Below, piece by piece: positions 9,593-16,556 of a stretch of 35,337 nucleotides of DNA. The position numbers and the translations under genes were made by a program. Origin of the DNA: Spartobacteria bacterium (GTDB taxonomy: Bacteria; Verrucomicrobiota; Verrucomicrobiia; Chthoniobacterales; Chthoniobacteraceae); contig JAJPJG010000054.1 of the NCBI GenBank assembly GCA_021324395.1, positions 1 through 35,337 on the forward strand, read 5' to 3'. The notes below the pieces were generated by a model. The model was not told the DNA's origin. It ran no database searches and saw only the letters and a program-made list of their open reading frames with translations. Every line of letters begins with the position of its first letter. The stretch's first letter is position 1.

Positions 9593-9857
9593 AATCCGCC
9601 GCGGGGCGTTTGTTATCCGCCATGCTCCGAATCCGAACCGCCTTCGGGCGGTTTTTCGCCGCCGTGCTCCAGGGCCAATCCGCCCCGGGGCGGAAGTCTG
9701 CCGCCTTCGAGCGGATCAGAACCGCCGTAGGGCGGATTGAATCCGCCGTCGGGCGTCCGCGTGCCGCCATGGGGTGCCCCAATCCGCCTTAGGGCGGATC
9801 GAATCCGCCCTAAGGCGAAGGAGAGCCGCCCCGCGGCGGATCGCAGCCGCCATGCGG
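9593..9857. repeat. Array of about a dozen short GC-rich palindromes (CCGCC-loop-GGCGG)
   Basis: This fills most of the 420-base gap between the DCC/LMF start and the acyl-CoA dehydrogenase stop. Clear hairpins (arm/loop/arm): 9597-9608 loop GCGG; 9636-9653 AACCGCC-TTCG-GGCGGTT; 9679-9694 TCCGCC-CCGG-GGCGGA; 9701-9714 CCGC/GCGG; 9722-9735 loop GTAG; 9744-9755 loop GTCG; 9782-9799 ATCCGCC-TTAG-GGCGGAT; 9806-9817 loop CTAA; 9826-9839 loop CCGC; 9847-9857 loop CAT. Degenerate units lie near 9616 and 9765. Units are mostly joined by short AT-containing linkers such as GAAT or GATCGAAT. Arms are nearly constant and loops differ. On the - strand the array directly follows the lipid operon, so the hairpins could end or protect that transcript. 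I see no promoter-like or coding element in the flanks 9461-9592 and 9858-9880. Confidence 0.85.
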
Positions 9858-9880
9858 TTGACGCCGGTCATAGACCGCCG

Positions 9881-11746
9881 CTACAGGGAAACGATGCCGG
9901 ATGAGAGCCAGTCGTAGTCTTTGGCGAGGATTTTCTGGGCGATCTTGTATCCGCGCGCGTCCGCATTCTGGGAGAGATCGTTAAATAGACGCTCGATGCG
10001 CAGGCGCGCGGTGCGGCAGAAGAAATCCGCGAGCTCGACGAGCTCCCGGCGGTGCGGCTCGGTCGCCAGCAATGCATTGGCGCGTGCGCACGTCGCCGCG
10101 ATCGCGAAGAGTTCCGTGCCGATATCCACGAAGCGCCCGAGCAACACCTGCTGCCGTTCGAGCTTCGGGCCGAACTTTGCCATCGCGTGAAAAAGCGTGC
10201 GGGCGAGCCGGTGCGAGGTGGCCGCGGCGTAACGCATCGGCCGGGCGAGCTGCGGATCGAAGCGCGCGAGCTCAAGGCCTGGTTTCGCGACCCACTGCCT
10301 CGGATACCAGCCGGCGTAAAAGCCGGCCGCGCCCAGCGCCGCTTTGATTCGCGACGCCATCGCGAGCTGCGAATTCATCATCGGCCCGCCGATTTTCAAA
10401 TGCGGGTCGAGCGCTTCGCGCGCGATGAACAACCGCATGATCTCGCTCGAACCCTCGAAAATCGTGTTGATGCGCGAGTCGCGAAAGAGCCGCTCCACCG
10501 GCACCGGCTCCTCGCCGCGCGCCGCGAGCGATTGCGCGGTTTCGTAGCCGCGTCCGCCGCGAATTTGCATGGTGTCGTTGACGATTTCCCACGCGCGCTC
10601 GGTCGCCCACAACTTGCACAGCGCGGCTTCGAGCCGCACGTCGGCTTTCTTGTCGCGATCCACGATGCTCGCCGCGAAAAGCGACATCGATTCCATCGCA
10701 AACACATTCGCCGCCATGTGCGCGAGCTTGTCGGCAATGGCCGCGTGTTTCCCAATCGGCGCGCCCCATTGCACGCGTTCGCCGGCCCATTTGCGCGCGA
10801 TCTCGAGGCAGCGTTTCGACAAACCGACGCACGCGGCCGGCAGCGTGAGGCGGCCGGTATTGAGTGTCGTCAGCGCGACGCGCAGGCCTTTTCCCTCCGC
10901 GAGCAAAATGTTTTCGCGCGGCACGCGCACGTTCGTGAAACGCACGACGGCATTGTAGAGCGCCTTGAGCCCCATGAACCGGCAGCGGTGCGTGACCTCG
11001 ACGCCCGGCGTATCCATGTCGAGCACGAACGCGGTGATTTGATTGCGCCCGTTTTTTGGCGGCGTCTTTGCCATGACGACGATCACGCCGGCCTTCACGC
11101 CGTTCGTGCACCAGAGCTTTTCGCCGTTGAGAATGAAATGATCGCCGTTCGGTTCGGCGTGCGTTTCCATCTTCGCCGGGTCGCTGCCGACTTTCGGCTC
11201 GGTGAGTGCGAACGCGGAGATCTCGCCTTTCGCGACACGCGGCAAAAAGCGCCGCTGCTGCTCGTCGGTGCCGAACATGATGAGCGGTTGCGGCACGCCG
11301 ATCGATTGATGCGCGGAAAGCAACGCGGTGAGATTTCCGCAAAAGCTCCCGAGCAGCATCGCCGCGCGGCAGTAGTTCGTCTGCGAAAGGCCGAGCCCGC
11401 CGAGCTCCGGCGAAATCTTGATGCCGAACGCGCCCATGTCCGCGAGCCCCTCGATGACTTCGGCGGGAATCTCGCCGGTGCGATCGATCTCGTCGGGATC
11501 GACGCGCGTTTTTAAAAATGCGTTCAGCCTTTGCAAAAACGCGTCGCCCTGGTCGCGATCCTCCGCGCTCTGCTGCGGAAACGGATGAATCTGCGCCGTG
11601 TTGAAATTGCCCATGAACAATCCGCCCGCAAAGCCGCGCTCCGCCTGCGCCGCCTCGCGCGCCGATTCGGTCAACTCGAGCGCCGCACGCTGATCGGACG
11701 ACATTTTCGAAGTGTCGATGACGGAGGCGGGTTCTTCAGTTTTCAT
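9881..11746 (-). CDS. fadE: Acyl-CoA dehydrogenase, VLCAD/FadE-like (last gene of lipid operon)
   Basis: FAD flavoprotein catalysing the first step of beta-oxidation, acyl-CoA to trans-2-enoyl-CoA. At 621 residues it is the long VLCAD/ACAD9-like form with a C-terminal extension, rather than the ~380-residue short form. Visible motifs are FALTEPKVGSDPAK (FAD/substrate loop), LNGEKLWCTNG, QIRGGRGY, and INTIFEGSSEI, whose Glu is the position of the catalytic base in related enzymes. The frame extends 39 codons further upstream, but ATG 11746 is chosen: GGAAAG lies seven bases before it, and it overlaps the end of the fadJ gene by 11 bases, which suggests translational coupling. Electron acceptor genes (etfAB) are not in the window. 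The symbol is given by role; Bacillus FadE is the closest analogue I can name. Confidence 0.92.
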   Translation of the reverse strand: MKTEEPASVIDTSKMSSDQRAALELTESAREAAQAERGFAGGLFMGNFNTAQIHPFPQQSAEDRDQGDAFLQRLNAFLKTRVDPDEIDRTGEIPAEVIEGLADMGAFGIKISPELGGLGLSQTNYCRAAMLLGSFCGNLTALLSAHQSIGVPQPLIMFGTDEQQRRFLPRVAKGEISAFALTEPKVGSDPAKMETHAEPNGDHFILNGEKLWCTNGVKAGVIVVMAKTPPKNGRNQITAFVLDMDTPGVEVTHRCRFMGLKALYNAVVRFTNVRVPRENILLAEGKGLRVALTTLNTGRLTLPAACVGLSKRCLEIARKWAGERVQWGAPIGKHAAIADKLAHMAANVFAMESMSLFAASIVDRDKKADVRLEAALCKLWATERAWEIVNDTMQIRGGRGYETAQSLAARGEEPVPVERLFRDSRINTIFEGSSEIMRLFIAREALDPHLKIGGPMMNSQLAMASRIKAALGAAGFYAGWYPRQWVAKPGLELARFDPQLARPMRYAAATSHRLARTLFHAMAKFGPKLERQQVLLGRFVDIGTELFAIAATCARANALLATEPHRRELVELADFFCRTARLRIERLFNDLSQNADARGYKIAQKILAKDYDWLSSGIVSL

Positions 11747-13838
11747 AAAACGTCTTTCCGCTTTCGGCCATCTGCGCCAGCAGTTCGCAAGGCGCGTAAT
11801 GAGGCCCGGCGACCTCGGCGAGATGCGCGAGCTCGGCGCAGATGCGCGTGATTCCGCTCGCATCGGCGAACCGCAGCGGACCGCCGCGAAACGGCGCGAA
11901 GCCGGTGCCCATGATCATTCCAAAATCGACGTCCGCGGCTTCATCCACGACGCGCTCCTCGATGCATCGCGCCGCTTCGTTGACCATCAGCAAAACCATG
12001 CGCCGCTGCAGTTCCGCGCGATCGACATGCGCCGCGGAATCGCTCTCGCGAAACTGCTCCGCATCCCGATTCGGCACCGGCTCCGCGCCTTTGCGGTGCA
12101 GGTAAAAACCGCGCCCGTTTTTGCGGCCGAGCATTCCGGCGGCGATCATGCCGTGGAGGACATTCGGCACGGTCATGCGCTCCGGGAATTTCGCCGCCAG
12201 CGTCGCGGCGACATCGGCGGCGATATCGACGCCGACTTCATCGATCAGCCGCAGCGGCCCCATCGGCATTCCAAAGTCGAGCATGGCTTCGTCAACATCC
12301 GCCACGCTTGCGCCCATTTCAAAAAAACGTCCCGCCTCGGCGAGATACGGCAGCAGAATGCGATTTACCAGAAAGCCCGGATGATCGCGCACGATCACCG
12401 GCAGCTTTTCGATTTTCTGCACGAAACGCAAAGCGCGCTGAGCCGCTTCCTTGCTGGTTTCGCGCGCAATGCCGACCTCGACGAGCTGCATCTGGTGCAC
12501 CGGATTGAAAAAGTGAATTCCGACCACGCGACCGGGGTTTTTCGTGGCGGCTGCAATTTCGGAAACCGAAAGCGCGGAAGTGTTCGTCGCGATGATCGTG
12601 TTTCTCCCGGCGAGTTCATCTAGATGCGCGAAGATTTTCTTTTTTAAATCCATCTTCTCGACCGCTGCCTCGATGACGAGATCGACGTTATCCAGCGGCA
12701 CTTCCATCGCCGCGGGCGAGATGCGATCCAAGCCGTCGCGCGCCTCGCGTTTGTCAAACAACCGGCGCTTCACGCCCGCGTCGTAAAGTTGCGCAATGCG
12801 CGCCATTCCCGCCGCAACGCGCTCCGCATCGATGTCGCGCAAAATCACGCGCAAGCCGCGCGCGCTCAGCCATTGCGCGATCGCAGCGCCCATCACGCCC
12901 GCGCCGATCACCGCGACGCGCGTAATCGGCGGCGCGCTGACATCAGGCGCGAAAACCAGCTTCCGCGCGCGTTCCTGCAGCATGAAAACGCGCAGCAGAT
13001 TTTTGCACGCGTCTGTTTTTGCTAGCTCGAGAATTGCGTCGCGTTCGCGCGCGAACGAATCGTTTTCATTCCACGACGACGCAGCCGCGGTGACGACTTC
13101 GAGCGCCTTGAACAGCGCGGGATAATGTCCGCGCGTTTTGCGCATCAGCTTTTTCCGCACGGCCGGCACGATCACCGAGCCGATCGCGGCGTTGACGAGC
13201 GGCAGTTGCAACGCGCCCTTTTTCCGGCGCGGCACACCGCGCGCAATCACGCGCCGGGCGGCTCGCAGCAAGTGTTCGCGCGGCGCGATCTCGTCGATCA
13301 TGCCGAGTCGCAACGCCTGTTTTGCCGGTGGCGTTTTGCCGCCGAGAATCACGTCGAGGGCACGCGGCACGCCGATCAGGCGCGGAAGCCGCGTCGAGCC
13401 GCCCCACGCCGGCAGAATGCCGAGCTTCGTTTCCGGCAAACCGATCTTCGTCGCGCGATCGGGCGTCGCGATGCGGTAATCGCACGCGAGGCAAATCTCG
13501 TATCCGCCGCCAACGCAGGCGCCATGAATCGCGGCGATCGTCGGAATTTTCAACGCGGCGATTTTGTTAAAAACATTCTGCCCGAGTTCGATGAAATGCC
13601 GAAGGTCGCCCTCGCCGAGTTTTCCGAGCGCGTGCAAATCCGCGCCTGCGATGAAGATCGCCGGCTTCGCGCTGATCAAAATAACGCCGGCGATTTTTGC
13701 ATCAGCAGCAACAGCGTCGAGATGCTCGTCGAGCTCGTTCAGAGTCGCGCGATCGAAAATATTCGCCGCGGAATTCGGACGATCGAATGTCAGCACGCAG
13801 ATGTTTTCGTCGATGATTTCGCGGCGAATCGTTTGCAT
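11736..13838 (-). CDS. fadJ: Fatty acid oxidation bifunctional protein, enoyl-CoA hydratase / 3-hydroxyacyl-CoA dehydrogenase (alpha subunit)
   Basis: This 700-residue protein has the FadB/FadJ order: crotonase domain first (~1-200), then NAD-binding (~305-490) and C-terminal HAD domains. Hydratase features are the oxyanion loop FIAGADL (62-68), Glu114 in GGGYEIC and Glu136 in LPETKLG. Dehydrogenase features are the Rossmann loop IGAGVMG (311-317) and catalytic His448 in FNPVHQM. It hydrates 2-enoyl-CoA and oxidises the 3-hydroxyacyl-CoA with NAD+. ATG 13838 is chosen over a frame extension of 17 codons because it lies two bases after the thiolase stop and the next residues match the usual crotonase start. 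With the thiolase upstream it should form the alpha2beta2 (or alpha4beta4) oxidation complex. fadB is the alternative name; the FadI-like partner favours fadJ. Confidence 0.93.
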   Translation of the reverse strand: MQTIRREIIDENICVLTFDRPNSAANIFDRATLNELDEHLDAVAADAKIAGVILISAKPAIFIAGADLHALGKLGEGDLRHFIELGQNVFNKIAALKIPTIAAIHGACVGGGYEICLACDYRIATPDRATKIGLPETKLGILPAWGGSTRLPRLIGVPRALDVILGGKTPPAKQALRLGMIDEIAPREHLLRAARRVIARGVPRRKKGALQLPLVNAAIGSVIVPAVRKKLMRKTRGHYPALFKALEVVTAAASSWNENDSFARERDAILELAKTDACKNLLRVFMLQERARKLVFAPDVSAPPITRVAVIGAGVMGAAIAQWLSARGLRVILRDIDAERVAAGMARIAQLYDAGVKRRLFDKREARDGLDRISPAAMEVPLDNVDLVIEAAVEKMDLKKKIFAHLDELAGRNTIIATNTSALSVSEIAAATKNPGRVVGIHFFNPVHQMQLVEVGIARETSKEAAQRALRFVQKIEKLPVIVRDHPGFLVNRILLPYLAEAGRFFEMGASVADVDEAMLDFGMPMGPLRLIDEVGVDIAADVAATLAAKFPERMTVPNVLHGMIAAGMLGRKNGRGFYLHRKGAEPVPNRDAEQFRESDSAAHVDRAELQRRMVLLMVNEAARCIEERVVDEAADVDFGMIMGTGFAPFRGGPLRFADASGITRICAELAHLAEVAGPHYAPCELLAQMAESGKTFYEN

Positions 13839-13840
13839 AA

Positions 13841-15088
13841 TCAGTCGCGCTCCAGCCAAAGTGCCGCGCCCTGGCCACCGCCGACACACGCGGAGACGAG
13901 CGCGCGTTTGCCGCCGCGGCGCGCGAGTTCTTTCAAGCTCGTGAGCGTGAGCCGCGAGCCGGTCGCGCCGACGGGGTGCCCGAGCGCAATCGAGCCGCCG
14001 TTTACGTTGAGATGTTCGCGCGGCACGTTGTTGTCGAGTTTTTGTAACACCGCAAGCACTTGCGCGGCGAATGCTTCGTTGATTTCAATCACGTCCGCAT
14101 CGTTTGGCGTGAGTCCGGTGGACTCTTCCAGCTTGCGAATCGCGAACACCGGGCCGAGTCCCATCCGCGCCGGATCGCATCCGGTGTAGGCATAAGCGAG
14201 CAGTCTGCCGAGCGGTTTGAAACCTAGCTCCGCGGCCTTTTGCTCCGTCGTCACGAGCAAAGCTACCGCGCCGTCGGTGATCTGCGACGAATTGCCGGCG
14301 GTCACGCTGCCGAGCTTGCGATCAAAGACCGGACGCAGCTTCGCCAGTTGCTCCATCGACTGCTCCGGACGCGGGCCGTTGTCGTGCAAAACAGCGTGGC
14401 CATTGACGTAAACCGGGCAAATTTCCTCCGCGAGTTTTTCCTTCGCATCGACTGCGTGGGCGTGCGATTTCAGCGCAAACGCGTCCTGCTCCTCGCGCGA
14501 AATGTGCCTCTCGCGCGCGAGCACTTCTGCTGTTTCGCCCATGTTTAAACCGGAGATCGGGTCGGTCAGGCCGAGTTGCAACCCGATGCGGGGTTGAAAA
14601 TCCGCCGGACGAAACCGGCTGAAGACGCCGAGCTTTTGCAGGGCGCCTTTGGCGCGCGCCAGTTTCGAAAATTTCGCCGCGGCGGACTGTTTATACAACA
14701 GCGGAATCTGCGACATGCTTTCCGCTCCGCCCACAATGAAGATCGAGCCGTGCCCCGCGTTCATTCGCTCGTAAGCTTGCGTGATCGCCTCGAAACCCGA
14801 CGCGCAATTGCGATGCACTGTTACGGCGGGAACGTGCTCGGGAAGTCCGGCGCGCAACGCAATCACGCGCGCCACGTTCATCGCATCGACTGGTTGCGCG
14901 ACGCAGCCAAAAATCACTTCGTCAACAAGCTGCGGATCGAGTCCAGTGCGCGCGAACAGCGCGTTCACGGAGATGCGTCCGAGTTCGTCCGCGCCGAGAC
15001 GCGCGAGGTCCGTGCCCATTTTGCAAAACGGCGTGCGCACGCCGTCGACGATGACCAGTCGTTGATCAGGCATGGCTTTTGGCGACAT
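13841..15088 (-). CDS. fadI: Acetyl-CoA acyltransferase (thiolase), FadI-like beta subunit
   Basis: A 415-residue type I thiolase that cleaves 3-ketoacyl-CoA to acetyl-CoA and a shortened acyl-CoA. It shows the acyl-accepting Cys95 in VHRNCASGFEA, the NEAFAAQVLA motif, the His of SIALGHPVGATG and the second Cys in SACVGGGQG. The loop ISGLNMGETAEVLA and the EAFAAQ.LA..Q pattern resemble FadI/HADHB more than FadA. Two starts are possible, ATG 15088 and ATG 15073; the shorter one would overlap the preceding ligase gene by eight bases. Neither has a clear ribosome-binding site. It lies two bases before the fadJ gene, its expected partner in the multienzyme complex. Confidence 0.93.
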   Translation of the reverse strand: MSPKAMPDQRLVIVDGVRTPFCKMGTDLARLGADELGRISVNALFARTGLDPQLVDEVIFGCVAQPVDAMNVARVIALRAGLPEHVPAVTVHRNCASGFEAITQAYERMNAGHGSIFIVGGAESMSQIPLLYKQSAAAKFSKLARAKGALQKLGVFSRFRPADFQPRIGLQLGLTDPISGLNMGETAEVLARERHISREEQDAFALKSHAHAVDAKEKLAEEICPVYVNGHAVLHDNGPRPEQSMEQLAKLRPVFDRKLGSVTAGNSSQITDGAVALLVTTEQKAAELGFKPLGRLLAYAYTGCDPARMGLGPVFAIRKLEESTGLTPNDADVIEINEAFAAQVLAVLQKLDNNVPREHLNVNGGSIALGHPVGATGSRLTLTSLKELARRGGKRALVSACVGGGQGAALWLERD

Positions 15089-16556
15089 CGTTCGTTTGTG
15101 GCGCGACGCCGCCTTGCGGCCGGTGATCGACGACGCGTTGTTCTTTCAGTTGCGTGCCCACACCTTGCAATCGCCGCATTTCCTCTTCGCTGTGAAACTG
15201 AATCTTGTTCGGATGAATTTCCGTCTCCGCGACAAAACGGCTATTCAACTCCGTTTGCAGTTGCTCTTCCGGCATGTTGTCAACTTTCTGCACATGCAAA
15301 ATCAACTCGTCAACATCAAGCGCATCATCGTTTGCCTTGCGGATTTCGAGCTGCCACGTGCCGATGTGCTCGAAATTATCGAGCACGTGCTCGAGCTGAT
15401 TGAAATCGACGAGCGTTCCTTTCAGCTTATCGAGCCGCATCTCGCGTATTTCCGAGCTGCGCGAAATATGGCCAATGAGTCGCGGAACGTTCCGCCCGCA
15501 ATGCGGACAACGCTCATGGACCAACCCACCGTCGATGAAGTCGCACGTGCGATAACGCAGCACCACGCTTCCGCGCGCGGCGAGCGGCGTCCAGACGATC
15601 TCGCCCGGTTCGCCTTCACCGACCTGCTCCCCTGTTTCCGGGTTGATCACTTCGACAATGCCGAGATCGGGATTCAAATGATAACCGCTTTGCGCATCGC
15701 CCGCGGGACATTGCGGCCACGCCATTTTCGCCTCGGTAAAACCATACGTCGGCAGCACGTCCACTGTTTTTGCTCCAAGCTCAAATGCGAGTGCGCGCAG
15801 TTTTCGCCGCATGCCGTTCGGCACCTTTTCGCCGCCGAGCACGATCTTCGATAACTGCGGACACTTCACGCCTTCCTGCAACGCCGCGCGCAATAAATGA
15901 TAAACAAAGGTCGGCATGCCGATCAGCACGTCGGGATTCAGTTTTTTAATCATCCGCAAGTTGCCATCGGTGCCGAGCGTCTTCCCGCCGCCGGTGCTGA
16001 GCACGAACGTGCCGAACTCCGTTCCCGCGTAGTGCGTCTGCCAGAACGCGAGGTGGGGCGCGAAAGGAAACATGTTGATCATCCGCATCTCCGGTTTTGC
16101 GCCGCAAACGCGCATCACGCGGTCACCGGCGATCGCGAGGACTTCGAGATCACGCTGCGTGTAGATGAAGGGAATCGGGTCCGACGAACGGCCGGTGGTG
16201 CTCGTGAGCATGAGCGGACGAAACTCGCGCTCGAATTTCTGCGTCACGGCATCACGTCCTTGTGTTAACGCCGTGAAAATCGTGGAAAAGCGCCGTGCGA
16301 GAATTTTTCGGTCGGGCACGAGAACGAACTGCTTCGGATCGTCGAGCAGGTCTTCTTTTTGCGTGAATGGAATTTTCCGCAAATCCGCAAACGACCGAAT
16401 GTCGTCCGCGCGCAATCCGTGTTCGCGAAACAATTTTCCGTAATGCGCCGAAAACGGCAGCACGATGCGCGCTAGATAACGGCGCAGTTTCTCCACCTGC
16501 GCTTGCTGCAGTGCGGACTTAGGAAGCGACTGCCATTTCGGCGGGTGCGATTTCAT
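15066..16556 (-). CDS. PaaK-like AMP-forming acyl ligase (phenylacetate-CoA ligase family)
   Basis: Adenylate-forming enzyme of the phenylacetate-CoA ligase branch. It has the phosphate loop STTGRSSDP (119-127), YGFTEA (271-276) and RTCD (337-340 region). A Cys pair CPHCGR at 350-355 resembles the zinc/structural site of PaaK relatives. At 496 residues it is longer than typical PaaK (~430-440), mainly at the C terminus. ATG 16556 overlaps the patatin gene by 38 bases and its own 3' end overlaps the thiolase gene. In this operon it probably activates carboxylic acids for beta-oxidation, taking the place usually held by FadD; the substrate (long-chain or aryl acid) cannot be told. LuxE-like acyl-protein synthetases belong to the same branch and are an alternative. 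Confidence 0.85.
   Translation of the reverse strand: MKSHPPKWQSLPKSALQQAQVEKLRRYLARIVLPFSAHYGKLFREHGLRADDIRSFADLRKIPFTQKEDLLDDPKQFVLVPDRKILARRFSTIFTALTQGRDAVTQKFEREFRPLMLTSTTGRSSDPIPFIYTQRDLEVLAIAGDRVMRVCGAKPEMRMINMFPFAPHLAFWQTHYAGTEFGTFVLSTGGGKTLGTDGNLRMIKKLNPDVLIGMPTFVYHLLRAALQEGVKCPQLSKIVLGGEKVPNGMRRKLRALAFELGAKTVDVLPTYGFTEAKMAWPQCPAGDAQSGYHLNPDLGIVEVINPETGEQVGEGEPGEIVWTPLAARGSVVLRYRTCDFIDGGLVHERCPHCGRNVPRLIGHISRSSEIREMRLDKLKGTLVDFNQLEHVLDNFEHIGTWQLEIRKANDDALDVDELILHVQKVDNMPEEQLQTELNSRFVAETEIHPNKIQFHSEEEMRRLQGVGTQLKEQRVVDHRPQGGVAPQTNDVAKSHA

Noticed and set aside
9636..9656. TTCG-loop hairpin followed by TTTTT as a + strand terminator
   Set aside because: It looks like a terminator by itself, but no + strand gene lies upstream, and on the - strand the T run is missing. 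It is kept as one unit of the array.
8868..9782. - strand frame with a repetitive RPTADSIRPTA-like peptide across the hairpin array
   Set aside because: The peptide periodicity simply reflects the palindromic DNA units; the frame also runs out of phase into the DCC/LMF gene.
9593..9857. CRISPR array
   Set aside because: Units are ~20-24 bases with no unique ~30-base spacers, each unit is itself a palindrome, and no cas gene is present.
10052..11515. Open frame of 487 codons on the + strand opposite fadE
   Set aside because: The opposite strand encodes a clear acyl-CoA dehydrogenase with family motifs; the + frame has arginine-rich, low-information sequence typical of antisense frames in GC-rich DNA. 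The same applies to 13125-14189, 8096-9091 and 14576-15403.
11747..11863. Upstream 39-codon extension of the acyl-CoA dehydrogenase
   Set aside because: It overlaps the end of fadJ, is arginine/serine-rich without similarity, and a well-spaced GGAAAG-ATG occurs at 11746.
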